Notes: generated by a model not told the origin, from the sequence alone. Positions 16,978-26,082 are shown, counted from the stretch's first letter. The stretch is 64,000 nt of DNA from Actinacidiphila epipremni (GCF_012034175.1 NZ_JAATEJ010000026.1:1-64000); one strand, 5' to 3'. Numbers and translations are program-made.

Positions 16978-18350
16978 CCGCGGTCACCTCCCTGCGATGA
17001 GCCGTTGTTCGGTCCCTGGTTCGGCCGGAAGGCACCGCCGAAGCCGCCCCCGCCACCGCCGCCGGCCGGTCGCGGCGGCGGGGCGGACGCCCCCCCGCCC
17101 TGGCCGCCGGTACGGGTGCTGTGCGCGGCCATGCCGCCCGCGACCGCGTTGGAGGGCTGCGGGCCGCCGCCCTGCGCCTGCTCCTGGGGGCCGCCGCGGG
17201 CGCTGTGCGTCTTGATGCCCTGCTTGACCAGCGCGGCCGGCGAGGAGATCACGGCCGCGGCGGGGCTCTGGCCGCTGGCCTTGCGGCTGTTGCGCAGATT
17301 CACCACGTCGTCGCCGAAGCCCGGCACGAAGCGGTAGATCATGACGCTCGCGAAGATCGCCAGCAGGATGATGGCCAGGCCCGAGACGACCGCGGAGAAG
17401 GCACCGGGCCCGTCGTCGGAGGACGACAGCGCGCCGGCCAGGCCGAGCACGACGACTATCACCGGCTTGACCAGGATCACCGCGATCATGATGCCCGCCC
17501 AGCGCCTGACGTGGTGCCACATGTTCTTGTCCACCAGGCCGGCGTAGACCGCGGTGCCGAGCATCGCGCCGACGTACAGCAGCGCCGCCCGGATGACCAG
17601 CTCCAGCCACAGCACGCCGGCGGCCAGCACCGACACCAGGGACACCACGATCAGCATGATCGGGCCGCCGCCGATGTCGGTGCCCTTGGTCAGGGCGGCG
17701 GAGAAGGAGCCGAAGAAGACCTCGGTGTCGGACTTCGTGCCCGACGAGACGACGTCGGTGACCGCGTCGGTCGCCGACACCACGGTGTAGAGGATCAGCG
17801 GGGTGAACGCGGAGGCCAGCACCGTCAGCCACAGGAAGCCCACGGCCTCGGTCAGCGCCTCGGTCATCGGCACCCCGCGCACCGCGCGCTTGGCGACCGC
17901 GAGCAGCCACAGGATGAGGGTGAGGATCGTGGAGGCGGCGAAGACGACGGCGTACTGGCGCAGGAAGGCGGTGTTGGTGAAGTCGACCTGGGTGGTCTTG
18001 GTCACCGCGGCGGAGAGCTTGTCGATCGTCCACGCGGCGGCGTTGCCGCAGCCCCTGGCGAGGGAGCTGAGCGGGTCGACGCTGTCGGTCGGGTCGACGC
18101 CCTTGGCGGGGGCGTTGGAGTCGCCCTTGGTGCAGTAGGCCTTGGCGGCGCTGATCAGGCCGTCGCACGCGTGGTTGGCCGTCGCCGACGGGTTCACGGT
18201 GGGCGTCGCCGTCGCGGGCAGCCCGGACAGCGGTGCCGTCGGCGTCGTGCTCGGGGTCGGGGTGTCGGCGAGGGCCGCGGGGGCGGCCATGGCGCTGATC
18301 GCGAGGACGGCGGCGGTCGTGAGGGACCGGCGCAGACGGCTACCTGGCAT
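16974..18350 (-). CDS. VirB6/TrbL-like polytopic membrane protein
   Basis: This 458-residue protein has a cleavable signal peptide (ending AAPAALADTP, residues ~20-32), a cysteine-containing extracellular segment to ~110, six or seven hydrophobic helices between ~130 and ~350 and a long glycine/proline-rich cytoplasmic tail. This is the layout of VirB6/TrbL pore components. The tail ends with GGGGGGGFGGAFRPNQG. Its start overlaps the VirB8-like gene by 11 bases and its stop overlaps the next gene by four, so the genes are cotranscribed. Confidence 0.82.
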   Translation of the reverse strand: MPGSRLRRSLTTAAVLAISAMAAPAALADTPTPSTTPTAPLSGLPATATPTVNPSATANHACDGLISAAKAYCTKGDSNAPAKGVDPTDSVDPLSSLARGCGNAAAWTIDKLSAAVTKTTQVDFTNTAFLRQYAVVFAASTILTLILWLLAVAKRAVRGVPMTEALTEAVGFLWLTVLASAFTPLILYTVVSATDAVTDVVSSGTKSDTEVFFGSFSAALTKGTDIGGGPIMLIVVSLVSVLAAGVLWLELVIRAALLYVGAMLGTAVYAGLVDKNMWHHVRRWAGIMIAVILVKPVIVVVLGLAGALSSSDDGPGAFSAVVSGLAIILLAIFASVMIYRFVPGFGDDVVNLRNSRKASGQSPAAAVISSPAALVKQGIKTHSARGGPQEQAQGGGPQPSNAVAGGMAAHSTRTGGQGGGASAPPPRPAGGGGGGGFGGAFRPNQGPNNGSSQGGDRG

Positions 18351-19203
18351 ACGTGAACCCTCCGTAGTCCCGGACCGCGCCGGCGATTTCGTCGGCGGAG
18401 GCCGCCTGGTTGTCGGCGGCGACGGGGGCGGGGCCGTCCTTCTGGGAGGAGGAGCGGAGCTTCCAGTCGCCGTTCGTCCAGACGAGCTGCTCGGTGATGG
18501 TGAACCAGGCGGTCGCCACCGGCTTGGTCGAGCCGGTGCCGGCCAGGCCCACGAGGTCGGTGCACCACACCTCGACGGTGGTGGTGGAGGAGCTGCCGGA
18601 GCCGCCCGCGGTGACCTTGGTGCCGACCGGGACGGTGCGGGAGACGAAGGTGAGGCCGGCCGGGGCGGTGCCGTCGGCGTTCAGGCCGAGGTTCTTCAGG
18701 GCGTCGCCGGAGTAGGCGCCGTCCAGGTCCTTCTGCGCGCCCGCGGCGACCGAGGGGTCGTAGATCGCCTCGACGATGCCGTGCCGCCGGGCGGTGTCGA
18801 ACATGTCGGCCGAGCCCAGCGCGACCGCGAAGTTGGCCGCCGCGGACTGCGCGCCCTGGCTGGTGTGGGCGAAGCCGGCGGGGATGCCGGCCGCGCCCTT
18901 GCCGGTGACCGGCTCGGTGCCGGTCGGGTCGGTCGGCGCGGCGTGGGCGCCGCTCTTGCCGCCCTGGGCCGTGGCGCCGACCGATGTGCCGCCGCTGCTG
19001 CCGCTGCCGGAAGCCGGGTCGCCGCCGCCGGACGACGGGTGGTCACCGCGGTTGGCGAAGGCCAGCGCGGCGATCAGCAGGACGACTATGCCCACCACCG
19101 TGACCAGGGCGCGGCGCGGCTGCGGGCGCCGGGTGCCGCCGTGCGTCCCGTGGCCCTCGGGCAGCCGGGTCCTGGTCGGGGGTCCGTCCTGGCCGAGGCT
19201 CAT
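18340..19203 (-). CDS. VirB8/TcpC-like single-span membrane protein
   Basis: This 287-residue protein has a short basic cytoplasmic part, one membrane helix at about 32-50 and a low-complexity serine/glycine linker to ~95. The exported domain (FAVALGSADMFDTARRHGIV...VEVWCTDLVGLAG...AWFTITEQLVWTNGDWKL) has the alternating pattern of an NTF2-like fold, as in VirB8 and TcpC. Its place in the operon supports this. It is 187 bases downstream of the VirB2-like gene. Confidence 0.7.
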   Translation of the reverse strand: MSLGQDGPPTRTRLPEGHGTHGGTRRPQPRRALVTVVGIVVLLIAALAFANRGDHPSSGGGDPASGSGSSGGTSVGATAQGGKSGAHAAPTDPTGTEPVTGKGAAGIPAGFAHTSQGAQSAAANFAVALGSADMFDTARRHGIVEAIYDPSVAAGAQKDLDGAYSGDALKNLGLNADGTAPAGLTFVSRTVPVGTKVTAGGSGSSSTTTVEVWCTDLVGLAGTGSTKPVATAWFTITEQLVWTNGDWKLRSSSQKDGPAPVAADNQAASADEIAGAVRDYGGFTYAR

Positions 19204-19390
19204 CGCGGGACCGCCCGTCGGGGCGCTGCGGGCGTGCGGGTGCCACGGTCGGGGCGGACGGCTCCGCTGCTTGGTCGAGTGGGCATCAGCACGCAGCCTC
19301 AGGTGGGACGGTGGAGCCGGGGACGGGCTCCGGGGGGATGTGGCACGGGTCGCGGGACGGTACGGGACACGGGCGGTTCGGCGGGCGCGG

Positions 19391-19711
19391 CTACACGGCC
19401 ATTCCGTACACGATGGTGAACAGCGTGCCGAGCGATCCGATGATGAACACGCCGGTCAGCCCGGCGATGATCAATCCCTTGCCCTGCTCCGCGCTGAAGG
19501 TGTCGCGCAGCGCGGTCGCGCCGATCCGCTGCTTGGCCGCGCCCCAGATCGCCATGGCCAGGCACAGCAGGATCGCCACGGCCATGACCACCTCGATCAT
19601 CACACGTGCCTCCTGGCCGAGAGACCCGAAGGGTCCCCAGTCGGGCGCGATGCCGCCGATGATGGTGTTGATGTCGCCCTTGGGGGCTGCCACGAACATG
19701 TAACTCACCAC
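19391..19711 (-). CDS. Small two-span membrane protein (VirB2/pilin-like)
   Basis: This 106-residue protein has two hydrophobic helices at about 37-58 and 77-103 separated by a basic loop (GAAKQRIGATALRDTF), the pattern of VirB2/TrbC-like or VirB3-like components. It is the first gene of the secretion operon. Function is inferred from size and context only. A second in-frame ATG (19699, MFVAAPKG) is an alternative start. Confidence 0.62.
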   Translation of the reverse strand: MVSYMFVAAPKGDINTIIGGIAPDWGPFGSLGQEARVMIEVVMAVAILLCLAMAIWGAAKQRIGATALRDTFSAEQGKGLIIAGLTGVFIIGSLGTLFTIVYGMAV

Positions 19712-19978
19712 CCCGCTCTGTCAGTTGGCTCCCCTGCCGGGGCGCAAGGGGCCAGCATCTATCTTGACCGACGTTTCCGCTGTTGCGCGTCGCTCGGCGA
19801 CTTTCTCGGCGGATCGTCCGTGTGATCCGGCCCGGAGCCGTCAGACTGGTGGACGGACCGGTGTTCGATGGGACAGGGTTGACTACTCTGTGTATCACGA
19901 GCATGACCGTGGGGCAACGAGACAGGAACGTGTGTTCCTGCGCGAAGGGCGCGAACGGCATGAGGGGAGGGCTCGCTG
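19712..19978. promoter_or_regulatory. Divergent promoter region, secretion operon and muralytic enzyme
   Basis: These 267 bases separate the two divergent genes. TTGACT at 19879-19884 is a possible -35 for the plus-strand gene, but no good -10 follows at 17-18 bases. On the minus strand GTCAAGATAGATGC near 19760 could hold promoter elements. I see no clear operator. Confidence 0.4.
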
Positions 19979-20995
19979 ATGGGGCGTAAGATCTGGCTCG
20001 GCGTCATCGTCGGCGGCGGGCTGTTCTTCTCGTTCCTCGCGCTGCTCGTCGTCGGTACGTACTCGGCCGCCGCGGGCCTCGTGGGCAGCTCGCGCGGCGC
20101 GGTCGGCCTGGCCAAGGGCGCGGTGCCGAACGTCTACCAGGCGCTCGTGCAGGACTGGGGCAATTTGTGCCCGGCGCTCAACCCGGCGCTGCTGGCGGCG
20201 CAGCTCTACCAGGAGAGCGGCTGGAACCCGCGCGCGCAGAGCGGGGCCGACGCGCAGGGCATCGCCCAGTTCATCCCCGGCACCTGGGCGACCCACGGCC
20301 TGGACGCCAACCACGACGGCACCGCCGACGTGTGGGACCCCGAGGACGCGATCCCCTCGGCGGCGCAGTACGACTGCGACCTGGCCTCGTACGTCAAGAA
20401 CGTGCCGGGCGACAACACCGACAACATGCTCGCCGCCTACAACGCGGGCGCCTACGCGGTGATCCAGGCCGGCGGGGTGCCGCCGTACCGCGAGACGCAG
20501 AATTACGTGAAGCGCATCCGCACCCTGGAGAAGAGCTTCGCCGCGCCGGTCGGGGCGGTCGCGCCCTCGCAGCAGGCGGCCGGGGCGATCTACTTCGCCC
20601 AGCAGCGGCTCGGGACGCCGTATCTGTGGGGCGGCGAGGGGACGGCGGCGCAGGGCGGGCGGTTCGACTGCTCGGGGCTGACCCAGGCCGCGTACGCCTC
20701 GGTGGGCATCACGCTGCCGCGGGTGGCCAACGACCAGTGGAACGCCGGGCCGCACCCGGCGCGCGCCGACCTGCTGCCCGGGGATCTGGTCTTCTTCGCG
20801 ACCGACCTCGACGACCCGCGCTCCATCCACCACGTCGGGATCTACGTCGGCGGCGGCTACATGATCGACGCCCCGCACACCGGCGCGGTCATCAGGTTTG
20901 ACCCGGTCGACAGCGCGGACTACATCGGCGCGACCCGGGTCACCCAGGCCGGCGCGCAGGCGCTGCCCACCCAGCCGGCGCAACCGGCGGTCTGA
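19979..20995 (+). CDS. Bifunctional lytic transglycosylase / NlpC-P60 endopeptidase (VirB1-like)
   Basis: This 338-residue protein would cut peptidoglycan in two ways. A membrane anchor is at ~6-28. The lytic transglycosylase domain spans ~60-185 with catalytic Glu79 (QLYQESGWNP) and GIAQFIPGTW. The NlpC/P60 domain spans ~198-320 with Cys231 (FDCSGLTQ) and His285 (HHVGIYVG). Such two-domain enzymes accompany type IV systems in Gram-positive bacteria (VirB1 role), opening the wall for the machine. AGGGGAGGG lies 8 bases before the ATG. It is divergent from the operon, so the assignment rests on context as well as domains. Confidence 0.9.
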   Translation: MGRKIWLGVIVGGGLFFSFLALLVVGTYSAAAGLVGSSRGAVGLAKGAVPNVYQALVQDWGNLCPALNPALLAAQLYQESGWNPRAQSGADAQGIAQFIPGTWATHGLDANHDGTADVWDPEDAIPSAAQYDCDLASYVKNVPGDNTDNMLAAYNAGAYAVIQAGGVPPYRETQNYVKRIRTLEKSFAAPVGAVAPSQQAAGAIYFAQQRLGTPYLWGGEGTAAQGGRFDCSGLTQAAYASVGITLPRVANDQWNAGPHPARADLLPGDLVFFATDLDDPRSIHHVGIYVGGGYMIDAPHTGAVIRFDPVDSADYIGATRVTQAGAQALPTQPAQPAV

Positions 20996-21147
20996 GCCGC
21001 GCCCGTCGCCGTACGGACGGCCCACCGTCATCGGTGCGTCACCCTCTGGCCCACGGTTTGCCGTTCAACCCGGCGTATCGGTCACTCTTGCATAACAGCA
21101 TGGTGATCTTCTGGCGAAGACCGGAACGCTACGTACAGTGCGGGCCG

Positions 21148-21176
21148 TTGTACGGGCGACAATGGCTTGGTACGCA
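21148..21176 (+). promoter_or_regulatory. Possible promoter of the PAP2 phosphatase gene
   Basis: TTGTAC (21148-21153) and TACGCA (21171-21176) are separated by 17 bases. This would give a leader of about 68 bases before the ATG at 21250. The remaining 254-base intergenic region shows nothing else I can support. Confidence 0.4.
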
Positions 21177-21249
21177 TGCGACAGGCGTTGCGCACGTGCC
21201 GAGCCGTGAGGCACGGTCAGTTGCTAGTGGTTAGAGGGGCACCACCGCT

Positions 21250-21942
21250 ATGGCACAGGTCGCCGACGACAGCGCTAACCCCGACGTATCCCTGCTCAGA
21301 TCGATCAACGACCTCGCCAAGCAGGCGCCGCGCGGCGTGGACCGCGCCGTGGAGTTCGCCGGCGAGTACGGCCTGGTCGCGCTCAGCGCGCTGCTGGCCG
21401 GATGGTGCTGGTGGCGGCTGGCCCGCCGGTCCCCGGACGCGCCGGCGGCCGTCGCGGGCGTGGCGTGGGCGTGCCTGGCCGCCGGGCTCGCGGCGCTGCT
21501 GAACATCCCCGTACGCGCGCTGGTGCGCCGCCCCCGCCCGTCCGTCGACCACGACGGGCTCGACGTGCTCGCGCCCGGGCACCACACCATGGCCTTCGTC
21601 AGCGACCACGCCGCGATCACCGCGGCGGTCGCGGTCGGGCTGTTCATGGTCAACCGCCGGGTCGGCGTCGCGGCGATCGCGGTCGCGCTCGCCGAGGGCT
21701 TCACCCGGGTCTACCTCGGCACCCACTACCCGACCGACGTCGTCGGCGGCTTCGCGCTCGGCGCGGCGACCGCGCTGCTGCTCGCGCCGCCGGCGCTCGC
21801 GCTGCTCACCGCGCTGGCCCGCAAGGTGGCCGGCGGCCGGGCGGCGGCGCTGGTCCTCGCCCGGCCCGCGCCCGCACGCCGGCCGCGCCCGGCCGCCGCG
21901 CACCACTGGCACCGCGCCGACGACAAGGACCTCGCGGCCTGA
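21250..21942 (+). CDS. PAP2-superfamily membrane phosphatase
   Basis: This 230-residue integral membrane protein has the PAP2 signature in order: RRPRPS (about 95-100), SDHAA (about 117-121, where the usual motif is SGH) and TRVYLGTHYPTDV (about 153-165). Such enzymes dephosphorylate lipid phosphates or undecaprenyl pyrophosphate at the outer face. Four to five membrane helices are predicted by eye. The basic C-terminus is probably cytoplasmic. The substitution of Gly by Asp in the second motif is seen in some family members. The substrate is unknown. Confidence 0.85.
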   Translation: MAQVADDSANPDVSLLRSINDLAKQAPRGVDRAVEFAGEYGLVALSALLAGWCWWRLARRSPDAPAAVAGVAWACLAAGLAALLNIPVRALVRRPRPSVDHDGLDVLAPGHHTMAFVSDHAAITAAVAVGLFMVNRRVGVAAIAVALAEGFTRVYLGTHYPTDVVGGFALGAATALLLAPPALALLTALARKVAGGRAAALVLARPAPARRPRPAAAHHWHRADDKDLAA

Positions 21943-22064
21943 GCCGGCTGCCCGGGGCCGCCCCGGGCTGGCCGCGATGGCCCAACTGCCCCGACCACCC
22001 CGACCGAGCCGGCCGGTCCGGCGTCAAGGCGCTTTCCGGCCGTCGGCCGCGGGCCCCGGGGCCG

Positions 22065-23675
22065 TCACAGGGCCTGCGGGAAGTCGAAGAGCCGGTCCGG
22101 GTCGAGGGTGTGCTTGATACCGGCGAGCCGGTCGGCGTTCGCGCCGTAGTAGGCGGTACGCCAGTCCTTCAGGGCCGGGTCGGTGTAGTTCTGGTAGGCG
22201 CCGCCCGAGGCGTAGCGGCGCATCGCGTCGTACGTCGTGTCCAGCCAGGAGGCCGCCGACAGCGCGTCGGAGGCCAGGTACTGCGCGAGGAAGCGCGAGC
22301 CGCGGTGGCTGAAGGCGGTCGCGGCCGGGTCGACGCGGTTGACGGCGCCGCCCAGCGCGGTGAGCGCGACGCTGCCGGTGCCGCCGCCGCGGGTGTTGGC
22401 CAGCCGCTGGACCTGCGCCAGCAGGGCGTTGACGCCGGCCGCCGGCAGGTCGGCGTCGTAGAAGTCGGAGCGCGCGGTGTACGTCTCGCGTCCCAGCCGG
22501 CCCGCGGGCGCCAGACGGCACTGGGCGGCGGACCAGCCGCCGCAGCCGGCGTAGGAGAACATCGCGTCGACGTAGGTGTGCGGGTGCAGGGACACCGAGG
22601 AGGCGGCCGAGCCGACCTCGGTGGCGAGCGCGTCGGCCGCCGCGGCGAGGTCGGCGCGCGAGCCGGTGGAGAGCATGGGGACGGAGACGGTGGGCGCGCC
22701 GCCCGCGTCGCAGTCCAGGTGCAGCGCCGACCACAGGTGGTCCGGCTGGTCCGGGCCCCAGCCCTGCCAGGCCGTCACGACGTCCGCGGCGCGGCTCCAG
22801 GGCCAGGTCAGATAGCCGGTGACGACGTCCGGCACCGGGTGGGTGGTGAAGCGCAGCGAGGTGACGACGCCGAAGTTGCCGCAGCCGGCGCCGCGCAGCG
22901 CCCAGAAGACGTCCGGCTCGCGGTCGGCGGAGACCTCGTGGACGGTGCCGTCGGCGGTGATCAGCGTCGCGCCGACCAGGCTGTCGCACGTCAGGCCGAG
23001 CGAGCGGCTGACGACGCCGTGCCCGCCGCCCAGGGTCAGCCCGGACACGCCCACGGTGGGGCAGGAGCCGGCGGGGATGGTGCGGCCGTGCTTGCCGAGC
23101 GTGGCGTAGACGTCGATGAGCTTGGCGCCGGCGCCGATCGTGGCCTGGCCGCCGTCCACCGAGATCGTGTTGAGCTTCGAGACGTCGATGACGAGCCGGC
23201 CGTCGCCGCTGGACCAGCCCGCGTACGAGTGGCCGCCGCTGCGGATGGTGGGCGTGACGGTGGTGCGGCGGGCGAAGTCCAGGCAGCGGCGGATGTCGTC
23301 GGCGCCGCTGACGTAGGCGATGCCCGCCGGGCGCAGGCCGTCGAAGCGGGTGTTGTACAGCCGCCGGTCGGTGGCGTATCCGGCGTCCTGCGGCCGGACC
23401 AGGGTGCCGTGCAGGTCCTTGGCCAGCGCGGACCAGTCCGCGGTGGTGGGGGAGGTGCGCGGGGCGGGCGTGCGCGAGGCGGCGGCCGGCGGGCTGCCGG
23501 GCGTGCCGCCGCCCTTGCCGTCCGCGGAGCCGCCGGCCCCGCCGGCCCCGTCGTCGGAGGGGCCGCATCCGGTGAGCCACGCGGCGGCGAGGGCGCCGCC
23601 GCCCGCCGCGAGCGCGGTACGCCGCCGCACACCGGGAAGGGCCGCGGGCCGGGGCTCGGGTGCCGGGACGTTCAC
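22065..23675 (-). CDS. Secreted FAD-linked oxidase (berberine-bridge-enzyme-like)
   Basis: This 536-residue oxidase has a Tat-type signal (RRRTALAAGGG) and a lipobox LTGC near residue 38. An FAD-binding PCMH domain follows, including RSGGHSYAGWS whose histidine usually carries covalent FAD, then CPTVGVSGLTLGGGHG. The C-terminal BBE segment ends YQNYTDPALKDW and LDPDRLFDFPQAL. It would oxidise a sugar or phenol outside the cell; substrate unknown. I start at GTG 23675, preceded by GGCGGTGA; the frame is open much further up, but without homology. Confidence 0.88.
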   Translation of the reverse strand: MNVPAPEPRPAALPGVRRRTALAAGGGALAAAWLTGCGPSDDGAGGAGGSADGKGGGTPGSPPAAASRTPAPRTSPTTADWSALAKDLHGTLVRPQDAGYATDRRLYNTRFDGLRPAGIAYVSGADDIRRCLDFARRTTVTPTIRSGGHSYAGWSSGDGRLVIDVSKLNTISVDGGQATIGAGAKLIDVYATLGKHGRTIPAGSCPTVGVSGLTLGGGHGVVSRSLGLTCDSLVGATLITADGTVHEVSADREPDVFWALRGAGCGNFGVVTSLRFTTHPVPDVVTGYLTWPWSRAADVVTAWQGWGPDQPDHLWSALHLDCDAGGAPTVSVPMLSTGSRADLAAAADALATEVGSAASSVSLHPHTYVDAMFSYAGCGGWSAAQCRLAPAGRLGRETYTARSDFYDADLPAAGVNALLAQVQRLANTRGGGTGSVALTALGGAVNRVDPAATAFSHRGSRFLAQYLASDALSAASWLDTTYDAMRRYASGGAYQNYTDPALKDWRTAYYGANADRLAGIKHTLDPDRLFDFPQAL

Positions 23676-23829
23676 GCGTTCACCGCCGCAATCAGGCCGG
23701 ACACCGCCGGCGTCCGAGGACTCTGCAAGTCCAAGACGTGACAAGGCCGATGCCGGTTGCGCGGCTCCACCGGCGCTTTCCCCGCCGGCAATCCCACCGG
23801 GCGGTGAGGGGCCCGCGGGCGAGGGTGTG

Positions 23830-24012
23830 TCAGTCGGGGGTGTGGTCCGCGGCGTCGCGTCTGGCGCGGTCGCGGGCGCGGCGGGCGGGGCCGCGCCAGC
23901 CGCAGGAGCAGCGGGCGGTGACGAAGGAGCCGCGCTCGACGACGGTCGTGCGGTGGCCGGTGCCGCCGCCGGTCTGCTCGCCGCGGTCGTCCTGGCTGCG
24001 GAGCTGAGGCAC
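23830..24012 (-). CDS. Conserved 60-residue protein with CxCGW motif
   Basis: This 60-residue basic protein carries SFVTARCSCGWRGPARRARDRARRDA, a block I recall from small conserved Streptomyces proteins of unknown function. The two cysteines two apart could bind a metal with partners elsewhere, but a full zinc site is not visible. The start is ATG 24012. It sits alone between the FAD oxidase and the lipoprotein. Confidence 0.6.
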   Translation of the reverse strand: MPQLRSQDDRGEQTGGGTGHRTTVVERGSFVTARCSCGWRGPARRARDRARRDAADHTPD

Positions 24013-24098
24013 GACTCCACGGTAACGGGCGTGACGGTGCGCTTCCGACCGTCGTTACGGAGGTGAGGCCCAGGCGCGCGGACGGGGATGGTGCAGGG

Positions 24099-25013
24099 AT
24101 GGTGGCGGCGAAGTCCACGGCGGTCCTGGCGGCTGCGCGGCGCAGGCGGCGGCTCCCCCGTACGGCGGGCGCGGTGGCCGCCGCGGGCTGCGCGATGGCG
24201 CTGGTCGCGGGTTGCGGGGCGGCGGCCGGCGGCGGCTCGGCGGCAGCGGCGGCCCCCGCGACCGGCGGCGAGGCCAAGGGCGCGGGCGCCCCCGGCACGG
24301 CGGGCGACCCCGCGGCGGCGGTGCGGGACGCGGCGGACGCGCTGGTACGGGCCGGCAGCGCGCGGGTCGGCACGCAGATGCGGATGGCCTCGGGCGGCAC
24401 CTGGGTCACCGTCACCGGCACCGGCAGCTTCGACTTCACGGCCGGCCGCGGCCGGCTCACCCTGGTGCTGCCGCGGGACGCGGCCGGCGCGCAGGAGCAC
24501 AAGCCCGTCACCGAGCTGCTCACCCCGGGCGCCCTCTATATGAAGGACCGCGGCGAGGGCGTGCCGGAGGGCAAGTGGGTACGGGTGGACACCACCGCCC
24601 TCCCGGACGGCAACCTCGTCACCGGCGGCGCCACCGACCCGCTCGCCGCGGCGCAGCTCCTGCGCGGGGCGCGCGACGTCACGCTCGTCGGCACCGAGTC
24701 GCTGGACGGCACCGCGGTACGGCATGTGCGCGGCACCGCGGACATCGCCCGGGCGGCCCGGCTGGCCGGCGGCGGCGCCACCCCGCTCGCCGCGGCGGCG
24801 AAGGGCTTCGCGGTCACCGGCGTGCCGTTCGAGGCGTGGCTCGACGCGCAGGGCCGGCTGCGCAAGCTCACCGAGCACTTCACGTACGGCCCGGCGGCCA
24901 CCGGCGTCGGCGTGCAGGCCACCACCTCCTACGACGCCTTCGGCTCCGCCGTGCCCTTCGCCCTCCCGGCGGGCGCGGACATCTGGACCGGCAAGATCGT
25001 TTCTGCCCCCTGA
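24099..25013 (+). CDS. Lipoprotein, LppX/LprG-like
   Basis: This 304-residue protein has a basic start, a signal sequence and lipobox LVAGC with Cys39. The mature part (MRMASGGTWVTVTGTGSFDFT, TELLTPGALYMKDRG, YGPAATGVGVQATTSYDAFG) has the beta-rich pattern of LppX/LprG-type lipoproteins, which in mycobacteria carry lipids. A function in Streptomyces is not known. The start could also be GTG 24102 or 24063; I prefer ATG 24099. Confidence 0.75.
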   Translation: MVAAKSTAVLAAARRRRRLPRTAGAVAAAGCAMALVAGCGAAAGGGSAAAAAPATGGEAKGAGAPGTAGDPAAAVRDAADALVRAGSARVGTQMRMASGGTWVTVTGTGSFDFTAGRGRLTLVLPRDAAGAQEHKPVTELLTPGALYMKDRGEGVPEGKWVRVDTTALPDGNLVTGGATDPLAAAQLLRGARDVTLVGTESLDGTAVRHVRGTADIARAARLAGGGATPLAAAAKGFAVTGVPFEAWLDAQGRLRKLTEHFTYGPAATGVGVQATTSYDAFGSAVPFALPAGADIWTGKIVSAP

Positions 25014-25194
25014 GCCACTGAGCCCCTGAGCCCCTGAGCTCCTGGATGGCCCGCCCGGCGGGGTGGAGGGGCACCGGAAATGGTCCTTACGTGCCATGCG
25101 GCGGGGCAAGGGTTGTCCCTACGCTGGACCGAGGTCCGCCGCGCCCGGGTCGTACGCGAGCGCGCGCGGGGACGGGACGCCTGGCGGAGAGGGG

Positions 25195-25380
25195 ATGCGC
25201 AACATGGTGCCGTCGCCCGGGGCTACGGTCCAGGACGATCCGGTGGCGCTGGCGGAGATCGAGCTCATCGGGGAGCTGATGATCGCCGCGTCCACCGCCG
25301 CTGAGGAGCGGCTGAGCTTCGCCCGTATCGACGAGGTCCTGGAGGTGGACCGCACCGCCGTCCCCTGCGCCAATTGCTAG
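25195..25380 (+). CDS. Conserved 61-residue acidic protein
   Basis: This small protein (MRNMVPSPGATVQDD...) has the conserved block LAEIELIGELMIAAS, then EERLSFARIDEVLEV, which I recall as common in Streptomyces beside the csoR/phosphate region, and ends CANC. GGAGAGGGG lies just before the ATG. Longer in-frame starts upstream are less likely. It could be a small regulatory or DNA-modulating protein; no domain is recognised. Confidence 0.6.
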   Translation: MRNMVPSPGATVQDDPVALAEIELIGELMIAASTAAEERLSFARIDEVLEVDRTAVPCANC

Positions 25381-25497
25381 CCCCGAGCCGTACGCACCGG
25401 ACCCGTGAAGCCGGACGGCACCGGACCCGTGAAGCCGGACGGCGCCGGACCCGTAAAAGAAGCGGACGCGAAGCCGGACCCGTAAAAGAAGAAGCGC

Positions 25498-25893
25498 TCA
25501 GGTCCGCAGCAGCCGCGCTATCGCGGCCGTCGCCTCCGCGACCTTCTCGTCGATCTCCGGCCCGCCGCCGACCGCCGCCGCGGCGACGCAGTGCCGCAGA
25601 TGCTCCTCCAGCAGTTGCAGCGCGAAGGACTGCAGCCCCTTCGTGCTCGCCGAAACCTGGGTCAGGATGTCGATGCAGTAGACGTCCTGCTCCACCATCC
25701 GCTGCAGGCCCCGGATCTGCCCCTCGATCCTGCGCAGCCGCTTGAGGTGGGACTCTTTGTCATGGCTATAGCCATGCGGGCCCGACGGCGACACAATCTC
25801 GTCTGCTGCCGCAGCCGCTTCCGCCGCCGGTCCTGCCACCGGTTCCGTCACCGCCGCCCGTCCCGTCGCCGAGTCCGCCGCCGTGTCCACCAT
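25498..25893 (-). CDS. csoR: Copper-sensing repressor CsoR
   Basis: This 131-residue CsoR/FrmR-family protein represses copper-efflux genes until Cu(I) binds. The three ligands are readable as Cys73 (DVYCIDIL), His98 and Cys102 (EEHLRHCV), the C-H-C pattern of copper-type CsoR. An alanine-rich, disordered N-terminus precedes residue ~45. A matching dyad lies 27 bases upstream of the start, so autoregulation is expected. No copper pump is adjacent; targets must lie elsewhere. Confidence 0.92.
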   Translation of the reverse strand: MVDTAADSATGRAAVTEPVAGPAAEAAAAADEIVSPSGPHGYSHDKESHLKRLRRIEGQIRGLQRMVEQDVYCIDILTQVSASTKGLQSFALQLLEEHLRHCVAAAAVGGGPEIDEKVAEATAAIARLLRT

Positions 25894-25919
25894 CGCGCCG
25901 TCCGCCCTCTCTGTCCCCT

Positions 25920-25938
25920 TATACCCCTAGAGGGTATA
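25920..25938. promoter_or_regulatory. CsoR operator
   Basis: TATACCC-CTAGA-GGGTATA is a perfect 7-bp dyad with a 5-base centre, matching the GC-tract/TA-arm operator known for actinobacterial CsoR. On the minus strand TATAAG overlapping its right arm could serve as the -10 of csoR, so binding would block transcription. Confidence 0.85.
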
Positions 25939-26082
25939 TCTTACCGAATCGATATCGTGTGCGAGCCATCCCCCGTCAGGGGGACTCTGTCCCATGGGCG
26001 ACACTGGAAGCGCCGGTTAGCTGTGGCCGGATGGTGCGCCTAGCATCAACGAGACGACTCCCATGTATCCCGAGGAACCCAC

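Noticed and set aside
12251..20995. The secretion operon as an integrative conjugative element
   Set aside because: No relaxase, integrase, excisionase, attachment repeat or replication gene was found, and flanks are ordinary core genes.
22065..25109. A 1014-codon frame extending the FAD oxidase upstream
   Set aside because: A Tat signal and lipobox start at the GTG at 23675. The upstream part overlaps two other supported genes and has no homology.
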